Positions 6,597-10,747 of a stretch of DNA of 10,747 bases are shown in pieces. The stretch is from Actinocrinis sp046724665 (lineage in GTDB: Bacteria; Actinomycetota; Actinomycetes; Streptomycetales; Catenulisporaceae). The stretch is taken from assembly GCA_046724665.1 (NCBI GenBank), contig JBKOWZ010000248.1:1-10747 (forward strand). Direction: 5' to 3'. Under the pieces are notes generated by a model. The model saw nothing but the letters and a program-made list of their open reading frames with translations. It ran no database searches and had not been told where the DNA came from. The stretch's first letter is position 1. The number at the start of each line of letters is the position of its first letter. Position numbers and translations under genes: made by a program.

Positions 6597-6620
6597 TGAC
6601 CAGTGTAGTTCCACTGGTCA
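6597..6620. promoter_or_regulatory. Perfect 9-bp inverted repeat over the hisD promoter/start, possible operator
   Basis: TGACCAGTG (6597-6605) and CACTGGTCA (6612-6620) are exact reverse complements separated by six bases. The element ends one base before the hisD GTG and contains the proposed -10 box. Such a placement fits a repressor operator. If transcription starts further upstream, the same sequence could instead fold in the RNA and mask the start codon. The regulator is not identifiable from the window. Confidence 0.6.
6602..6607 (-). promoter_or_regulatory. Candidate -10 box of hisD operon, leaderless start
   Basis: On the minus strand TACACT fits the actinobacterial -10 pattern TANNNT and is followed by exactly six bases (GGTCAG) and the hisD GTG, placing the transcript start at or next to the start codon. 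No convincing -35 box is visible 16-18 bp upstream. There is also no good ribosome-binding site before the GTG, consistent with a leaderless mRNA. Confidence 0.5.
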
Positions 6621-6669
6621 TGGCCGCGGCCGAGTATTCCGCCCAGCGGACGATCCGCCACACGCACGG

Positions 6670-6687
6670 GTGATCGTGCTCGATCAC
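6670..6687. promoter_or_regulatory. 7-bp inverted repeat between hisD and the LON-domain gene
   Basis: GTGATCG (6670-6676) and CGATCAC (6681-6687) are exact reverse complements around TGCT. The element is near the middle of the 143-bp divergent region, about 52 bp before the LON gene start and 75 bp from the hisD start. It could be a regulator site for either gene; no known consensus is recognised. Confidence 0.35.
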
Positions 6688-6726
6688 GGCGCACGATGCC
6701 GACTGCGGTGGAAATGCCCGGCGCTC

Positions 6727-6732
6727 TACCCT
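6727..6732 (+). promoter_or_regulatory. Candidate -10 box of the LON-domain gene, leaderless start
   Basis: TACCCT is followed by six bases (AGGTAC) and the ATG at 6739. A weak -35-like CTGCGG lies at 6703-6708, 18 bp upstream. There is no purine-rich ribosome-binding site at the normal distance, so a leaderless transcript is the simplest reading. Confidence 0.5.
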
Positions 6733-6738
6733 AGGTAC

Positions 6739-7401
6739 ATGGCCTCCACGCTGCCGCTCTTCCCGTTGGGATCGGTGCTCTTCCCCGGTGTGGTGCTGCC
6801 TCTGCACATTTTCGAGCCGCGCTACCGGAAGATGATCGCCGATCTGCGCGAACTGCCGGAGGGTGAGTCGAGGCAGTTCGGCGTGGTGGCGATCCGGGAC
6901 GGCCGCGAGGTCGGCGCGCAGTCGGTGGAGAGCGTGTACGACGTCGGCTGCACCGCGCGCATCTCGGCGCTGGAGGCGCACGAGGACGGCCGGTTCTCGC
7001 TGGTGACCACCGGGGTGCAGCGCTTCAAGCTGCTGGATGTGGACACCGGCGGGCCGTATCTGGTCGGCGAGGTCGAGTATCTGGACGAGAAGTCGGACGA
7101 ACGCGCCGAGACTCTCAAGACCTCGAGCACCGCGCTGCTGCTCGGCTACCAGCGCGCACTGGCCGGCCTGCGCGGCGTGCGGACCGGCGCGATCCCCGAA
7201 CTGCCGGACGACCCGACGGTGCTGTCGTACCTGATCGCCGCCGCGATGGTGCTGGATCTGCGGGACAAGCAGCGGCTGCTGGCCACCCCGGACACCGCGA
7301 CCCGGTTGCAGCGCGAGCAGGCGCTGCTGCGGCGGGAGACGATGCTGATCAAGGAGCTGCATACGCTTCCGGCCGTGGATCTGCTGCGCCGGGACCGCTG
7401 A
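6739..7401 (+). CDS. Stand-alone LON substrate-binding (N-terminal) domain protein
   Basis: A 220-residue protein that begins directly with the LON domain signature LPLFPLGSVLFPGVVLPLHIFEPRYRKMI and continues with FGVVAIRDGREVG and a DVGCTARI strand, all typical of the N-terminal substrate-recognition domain of Lon protease. No AAA+ ATPase motifs or Ser-Lys protease dyad follow; the C-terminal half is helical, as in other stand-alone LON-domain proteins of actinobacteria. Its role is not established; it may bind unfolded or specific proteins in the cytoplasm. The start is the ATG at 6739: an upstream in-frame GTG at 6670 would add 23 residues before the conserved start and run through the candidate promoter. 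It is transcribed away from hisD. Its last 53 bp overlap antisense with the 3' end of the AraC-type regulator gene. Confidence 0.92.
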   Translation: MASTLPLFPLGSVLFPGVVLPLHIFEPRYRKMIADLRELPEGESRQFGVVAIRDGREVGAQSVESVYDVGCTARISALEAHEDGRFSLVTTGVQRFKLLDVDTGGPYLVGEVEYLDEKSDERAETLKTSSTALLLGYQRALAGLRGVRTGAIPELPDDPTVLSYLIAAAMVLDLRDKQRLLATPDTATRLQREQALLRRETMLIKELHTLPAVDLLRRDR

Positions 7402-8410
7402 GCGCGGGCGCGGCCGCGGCGCGGTTCCGGTCGCCACCGCGTCCCCGATGCCGGAAGGCCTGCCGGTAGCTCTGCGGCGAGACCGTCGTGATCCGGCGGA
7501 AGTGATGGCGCAGATTGGCCGCGGTGCCGAAGCCGGTGCGCGTGGAGATGCTCTCGATCGTCTCGTCAGTGGTCTCCAACAACTCCTGCGCCAGCCGCAC
7601 CCGCTCCTGCAACAGCCATTGCAGGGGCGTGGTGCCGAGGCTGTCGTGGAACCGGCGGGCGAAGGTGCGTTCGCTCAGATGCGCGCGGCGGGCCAGCCGG
7701 GGAACGGTCAGCGGTTCGTGCAGCCTCGCCCGCGCCCACTCGAGCACCGGCGCGAGGCTGTCGATCCGGTCCGGCCTGGGCTGCGGGGTGGTGTACTGCG
7801 TCTGGCCGCCCTCGCGGTGCGGCGGCACGACCATGCGCCGAGCGACCTCGTTGGCGACCGCGGCGCCGAAGTCGTTGCGCACCACGTGCAGGCACAGGTC
7901 GATGGTCGCGCCGGTGCCCGCCGAGGTGAGGATGTCCCCGTCGTCGGTATAGAGCGCGCGCGTGTCGAATTCGACCTGCGGGAACCGGCCGACGACATCC
8001 GGGGCGCTCATCCAGTGGAGCGTCGCCTGGCGCCCGTCGAGCAGACCGGTCGCGGCCAGGATGTACGCACCCGTACACAGCGTGACGATCCGCTTTCCCC
8101 GCCTGTGCGCCTCGCGCAGCGCGTCGATCAGCGCGGGCGGCGGCGCCGCCTGAACGTGACGAGCGCAGGCCGCGACCACGACGGTGTCCGCCGCCACGAG
8201 GTCGTCCAGCGAGTGCGGCGCGGCCACCTGGAGCCCGCCGGCCAGCCGCACCGGCCCGGGCTCGACCGCGCACAGCCGCAGCTCGTACCACGGATCGACC
8301 AGGTCGCGGCGGTCGATGCCGAACACCTCGCACGGCACCGCGAGCTCGAAGACCGGCGCGCCGTCCGTCACCGCCACGGCCACGACGTGTCTTTCCCTCG
8401 TCCCGGCCAT
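7349..8410 (-). CDS. GlxA/FtrA-type AraC family transcriptional regulator with DJ-1/PfpI-like domain
   Basis: This 353-residue protein has two parts. Residues about 8-190 form a DJ-1/PfpI (class I amidotransferase-like) sensor domain with the nucleophile-elbow segment LCTGAYILAATGLLDGR (C112) and ATLHW. Residues about 220-320 form an AraC DNA-binding domain with two helix-turn-helices (VPRLARRAHLSERTFARRFH near 236 and IESISTRTGFGTAANLRHHF near 285) ending SPQSYRQAFR. This is the GlxA/FtrA architecture, in which the first domain is thought to sense a small molecule. A basic then Ala/Pro-rich tail of about 33 residues follows, and its end is encoded opposite the LON gene. The gene is divergent from the YjeH-like permease with 70 bp between starts, so that permease is a natural target. 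The ATG at 8408-8410 lies 6 bases after a TAAATT box. Confidence 0.93.
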   Translation of the reverse strand: MAGTRERHVVAVAVTDGAPVFELAVPCEVFGIDRRDLVDPWYELRLCAVEPGPVRLAGGLQVAAPHSLDDLVAADTVVVAACARHVQAAPPPALIDALREAHRRGKRIVTLCTGAYILAATGLLDGRQATLHWMSAPDVVGRFPQVEFDTRALYTDDGDILTSAGTGATIDLCLHVVRNDFGAAVANEVARRMVVPPHREGGQTQYTTPQPRPDRIDSLAPVLEWARARLHEPLTVPRLARRAHLSERTFARRFHDSLGTTPLQWLLQERVRLAQELLETTDETIESISTRTGFGTAANLRHHFRRITTVSPQSYRQAFRHRGRGGDRNRAAAAPALSGPGAADPRPEAYAAP

Positions 8411-8416
8411 GGCAGA

Positions 8417-8422
8417 AATTTA
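8417..8422 (-). promoter_or_regulatory. Candidate -10 box of the AraC-type regulator gene, leaderless start
   Basis: On the minus strand TAAATT is followed by six bases (TCTGCC) and the ATG at 8410-8408. It lies in the AT-richest patch of the window (about 8414-8438), as expected for a promoter. A -35 box is not evident. The same patch probably carries the regulatory site for the divergent permease gene. Confidence 0.5.
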
Positions 8423-8466
8423 TCGCACATCGTCATTTCCGCCGATGGCCAGTGTCGGCGCCGTCC

Positions 8467-8472
8467 GGAAGG
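8467..8472 (+). promoter_or_regulatory. Ribosome-binding site that selects the permease GTG start
   Basis: GGAAGG is followed by an 8-base spacer and GTG at 8481. It favours this GTG over the in-frame ATG at 8445, which has no purine-rich site before it. It lies inside a loose inverted repeat, GGCCAG (8447-8452) and CTGGCC (8473-8478). Confidence 0.65.
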
Positions 8473-8480
8473 CTGGCCGG

Positions 8481-9806
8481 GTGAGCGAAACGACCGGCCC
8501 GCGTCCGGGCACAGGACTGACCGCGCTCCAGGGCACGGCGCTGTACGTCGGCGCGGTCCTGGGCACCGGCGTGATCGCCCTGCCCGCGCTCGCCGCGCAG
8601 GTGGCCGGGCCCGCGTCGCTGGTGGCGTGGTGCGCGCTCGTCGCGCTGTCCGTGCCGCTGGCCGCGACGTTCGCGGCGCTCGGCGCACGCCATCCGGACG
8701 CCGGCGGGGTATCGACGTACGCACGTCTCGCGTTCGGCGAGCGCAGCGCGGTGATCGTCGGGTGGTGCTTCTTCTTCACGGTGCCGACGGGTGCGGCGCC
8801 GGCGGCGCTGTTCGCAGGCCAGTACGTCGCGGCGGCTACCGGCGGCGGAATCACGACCGCGATGCTCGCCGCGGTGGCGATGATGGCGCTGGTCACCGGG
8901 ACGAACGCGGCCGGGCTTCGGGTGACCGGCCGGCTGCAACTCGCACTGGCCGCGCTGCTGACGCTCCTGCTGCTCCTCTCGGTCGCGCTCGCTCTTCCGC
9001 ACGCCCGCTGGGCGAACCTCTCCCCGTTCGCGCCGCACGGATGGTCGGCGATCGCCCCGGCGGCGGCGCTGCTGGTGTGGAGCTTCGCAGGCTGGGAGGC
9101 GATCACGCACCTGGCCGGCGAGTTCCGCCACCCGGCCCGCGACCTGCCGCGTGCCACCGCGCTCGCACTCGCGCTGGTCGGCGTTCTGTACCTGGCGGTG
9201 GCGTTCGCCGTCATCGCGGTCCTGGGCGCCGGGGCCGGGACGGCGGACGCGCCGCTGGGCGAACTGATGTCGCGCGGGATCGGCGGCAACGCCAGGCTGT
9301 CGGCGGCGGGAGCCGCGGTCCTGCTCACCCTCGGCACGATGAACGCGTACTACGCCGGAGTGGCCAAGCTCGGCGCGGCCCTCGGCCGGGACGGCGCGTT
9401 GCCCGGCTGGCTGGCCCGGGGCAGCCTGGCCGGAGAGGTGCCGCGCCGCAGCCTGGCCGTCATCAGCGCGCTGACGATCCCGAGCCTGGTGGCCACCGGC
9501 GTGTTCCACGTGGGTGCCCAGTCCCTGGTATCGCTGACCGCCGGCCTGATCGTGTCCGTCTACGCGATCGGCGTCGCCGCGGCGGTCCGCCTACTCCCCC
9601 GGCGCACCAAGGGCCGCGCCGCGGCGGTAGTCGCGCTCGGCGCGGTCGCGGCGCTCCTGGCGGCCACGGGCGTCTACCTGGTCTGGGCAGCCGTAGTGTC
9701 GGCGGCTGCCCTGCTCTACCTGCGGCTCAAGCGCCAACCGGCCCCGCGCCGCGAAAAATCGGCCACGATTGACGCGGAGGCGGCACTAGGATCCCCGCGT
9801 GGCTAA
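8481..9806 (+). CDS. APC-family amino acid permease, YjeH-like (probable methionine/branched-chain amino acid exporter)
   Basis: A 441-residue integral membrane protein with about 11-12 hydrophobic helices. Helix 1 carries the APC substrate-site motif (GAVLGTGVIALP, residues 24-35). GARHPDAGGVSTYARLAFGE (about 68-87) and the segment around WSFAGWEAITHLAGEFRHPARDLPRA (about 200-225) closely resemble E. coli YjeH, which exports methionine and branched-chain amino acids; the substrate here is inference. I start it at GTG 8481, preceded by GGAAGG; an ATG at 8445 would add 12 residues. The C-terminus is a short basic tail (LRLKRQPAPRREK) plus a few residues overlapping the next gene. The divergent GlxA-type regulator suggests inducible expression. 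The stop overlaps the start of the deacylase gene by 8 bp. Confidence 0.88.
   Translation: MSETTGPRPGTGLTALQGTALYVGAVLGTGVIALPALAAQVAGPASLVAWCALVALSVPLAATFAALGARHPDAGGVSTYARLAFGERSAVIVGWCFFFTVPTGAAPAALFAGQYVAAATGGGITTAMLAAVAMMALVTGTNAAGLRVTGRLQLALAALLTLLLLLSVALALPHARWANLSPFAPHGWSAIAPAAALLVWSFAGWEAITHLAGEFRHPARDLPRATALALALVGVLYLAVAFAVIAVLGAGAGTADAPLGELMSRGIGGNARLSAAGAAVLLTLGTMNAYYAGVAKLGAALGRDGALPGWLARGSLAGEVPRRSLAVISALTIPSLVATGVFHVGAQSLVSLTAGLIVSVYAIGVAAAVRLLPRRTKGRAAAVVALGAVAALLAATGVYLVWAAVVSAAALLYLRLKRQPAPRREKSATIDAEAALGSPRG
9787..9792 (+). promoter_or_regulatory. Candidate internal -10 box for the YbaK-type gene
   Basis: TAGGAT is followed by six bases (CCCCGC) and the GTG at 9799, inside the 3' end of the permease gene. 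A TTGACG matching the -35 consensus lies at 9769-9774, but only 12 bp separate the two, too short for a normal promoter, so the -35 match may be chance. Confidence 0.45.
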
Positions 9807-10290
9807 GACCGTCTCGAAAGGCACTCCGGCAACAGTGGCGTTGACGCAGGCCAAGGTGCCCTTCGAGGTGCACGCCTACGCGCACGACCCGGCCGCGCAG
9901 TCCTACGGCACCGAGGCGGCCGAGGCGATGGGCGTGCCGCCGGAGCGGGTGTTCAAGACGCTGCTCGCGGACGTGGACGGCAAGCTGACCGTGGCGGTGG
10001 TCCCGGTGTCCGGCCAGCTCGATCTCAAGGCCCTGGCGACCGCGGCCGGCGGCAAGAAGGCGGCGATGGCCGACCCCGCCGCGGCCGAGCGCGCCACCGG
10101 CTACGTCCTCGGCGGCATCTCCCCGCTCGGCCAGCGCAAGAAGCTGCCCACGGTCATCGACGAATCCGCGCTCGAATACGACACGGTGTTCTGCTCCGCC
10201 GGACGCCGCGGCCTGGAGATCGAACTAGCCCCCGCCGACCTCGTGCGCCTGACCTCCGCGCACACGGCTCCCATCGGCCGCACCCTCTAA
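9799..10290 (+). CDS. YbaK/EbsC-type Cys-tRNA(Pro) deacylase
   Basis: A 163-residue cytoplasmic editing enzyme of the YbaK family, which hydrolyses Cys-tRNA(Pro) formed by mistake by prolyl-tRNA synthetase. The family's key lysine is K53 in PERVFKTLL. The GYVLGGISPLGQRKKLPTVID loop (about 101-121) and the FCSAGRRGLEIEL strand (about 131-143) are diagnostic of YbaK as opposed to other INS-domain editing proteins. Length is normal. The GTG at 9799-9801 gives a conserved N-terminus (AKTVSKGTPATVAL) and overlaps the permease stop by 8 bp. It has no ribosome-binding site but a TANNNT box six bases upstream, so it may be both cotranscribed with the permease and made from its own leaderless transcript. 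Its TAA is 2 bp from the stop of the convergent ABC permease gene. Confidence 0.95.
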   Translation: MAKTVSKGTPATVALTQAKVPFEVHAYAHDPAAQSYGTEAAEAMGVPPERVFKTLLADVDGKLTVAVVPVSGQLDLKALATAAGGKKAAMADPAAAERATGYVLGGISPLGQRKKLPTVIDESALEYDTVFCSAGRRGLEIELAPADLVRLTSAHTAPIGRTL

Positions 10291-10292
10291 GT

Positions 10293-10747
10293 TCAGCCGA
10301 GTTCCAGGTCTCGGCGGCGGAACGCGGCGAGGCCCAGCGCGAGCAGTGCGGCACCCAGCAGCGTGAGCCAGCCGAGCGGGGTCCAGGTGAACGTGCCGCC
10401 GGGGGCCTTGGGTACGTGGGTGAACGGCGAGACGTTCATGATGGGCTGGCTGAGCTTGAGGACCGGGCCGAGCTGTCCGAGCAGCAGGAACACCGCCAGC
10501 GCACTCCACGCTACGGCGGCCGCGTAACGGGGCAGGGCGCCGAAGAGCGCTGCGACGATGGCCGCGACCACGGCGACCGCCGGCCACTGGGCGAGCGCGC
10601 CGCCCAGGACGCGTGGGAGCTGCCCAGACACGTCGTGCATGCGTAGGCCGTGCGTCAGGCCGGCGCCGAGGCCGGTCGCGGCGAGCAGGATCGCGGATCC
10701 GGTCAGCGCCGCGGCCAAGTGGCCGGCGGCCCAGCGCACGCGGCCGA
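10293..10747 (-). CDS. ABC-2 type exporter permease, C-terminal part (5' end outside window)
   Basis: The frame is open from the window edge to a TGA at 10293-10295, giving about the last 150 residues. Hydrophobic segments lie at about residues 3-27, 50-70, 72-92 and 118-140 counted from the GTG at 10737-10739; that GTG is probably internal, since the frame continues to the edge. The segment QPIMNVSPFTHVPKAPGG followed by a last helix and the end AAFRRRDLELG is characteristic of the large actinobacterial permeases annotated as polyketide-antibiotic exporters, usually about 500 residues. The ATPase partner would be expected just upstream, outside the window. What it exports cannot be told. The gene converges on the YbaK-type gene with a 2-bp gap, so any terminators must lie within coding sequence. 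Confidence 0.85.
   Translation of the reverse strand, partial: GRVRWAAGHLAAALTGSAILLAATGLGAGLTHGLRMHDVSGQLPRVLGGALAQWPAVAVVAAIVAALFGALPRYAAAVAWSALAVFLLLGQLGPVLKLSQPIMNVSPFTHVPKAPGGTFTWTPLGWLTLLGAALLALGLAAFRRRDLELG

Noticed and set aside
6596..6694. N-terminal extension of HisD to an upstream start at 6694
   Set aside because: The 33 extra residues are not HisD-like and would be encoded by the divergent promoter region, including the palindrome and -10 box; the conserved sequence starts at the GTG at 6595.
6670..6738. N-terminal extension of the LON-domain protein to the GTG at 6670
   Set aside because: The 23 extra residues precede the family's usual start (MASTLPLFPLGSV) and cross the TACCCT box; the ATG at 6739 fits better.
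7448..9772. A 774-codon open frame on the plus strand spanning the regulator and permease genes
   Set aside because: It is antisense to the AraC-type gene and out of frame with the permease; its product is Arg/Gly/Pro-rich with no recognisable domain, a common artefact of GC-rich third positions.
1..10747. CRISPR array, insertion sequence, tRNA or a defence/novel multi-gene system
   Set aside because: No regularly spaced repeats, transposase motifs, tRNA-like folds or unfamiliar gene clusters were seen; nearly all sequence is accounted for by metabolic, regulatory and transport genes.

Overview
The window is GC-rich DNA (by eye about 70% G+C) with codon use strongly biased to G/C in third positions. 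The gene order and the PriA-type HisA point to an actinobacterium, something like Streptomyces, Catenulispora or a relative; the genus is inference. Genes are tightly packed, and several start codons sit six bases after a TANNNT box, the usual layout of leaderless actinobacterial transcripts.

Layout. 1-564 (+): the 3' part of a 5-dehydro-4-deoxyglucarate dehydratase-like gene (sugar-acid catabolism), cut by the window edge. 584-6595 (-): a histidine biosynthesis operon, in transcription order hisD, hisC, hisB, a 53-residue membrane protein gene, hisH, priA (hisA/trpF), a Rid-family gene, hisF. Most junctions overlap by 1-4 bp, so translational coupling is likely. The two larger gaps carry short tandem duplications. 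6596-6738: a divergent control region with two inverted repeats and facing -10-like boxes. 6739-7401 (+): a stand-alone LON-domain protein. 7349-8410 (-): a GlxA/FtrA-type AraC regulator whose 3' end overlaps the LON gene by 53 bp antisense. 8481-9806 (+): an APC-family permease resembling YjeH (methionine/branched-chain amino acid exporter). 9799-10290 (+): a YbaK/EbsC-type Cys-tRNA(Pro) deacylase. 10293-10747 (-): the C-terminal part of an ABC-2 type exporter permease, cut by the window edge.

How the genes work together. The operon encodes the middle and late histidine pathway: PriA (ProFAR isomerase, also able to serve tryptophan synthesis), the HisH/HisF glutamine amidotransferase-cyclase pair, HisB dehydratase, HisC aminotransferase and HisD dehydrogenase. 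The enzymes for the first steps (HisG, HisE, HisI) and the phosphatase (HisN) are not in the window. The two unexplained members are the tiny membrane protein and a Rid protein that lacks the catalytic arginine of true RidA. Downstream of the operon, the AraC-like regulator and the permease are divergent and may form a control/export pair for an amino acid or related metabolite.

I see no CRISPR array, insertion sequence, tRNA, rRNA or phage gene. The metabolic genes are ordinary; the observations most worth checking are the Arg-less Rid protein and membrane protein inside the operon, the palindrome over the hisD start, and the repeated leaderless-start pattern.
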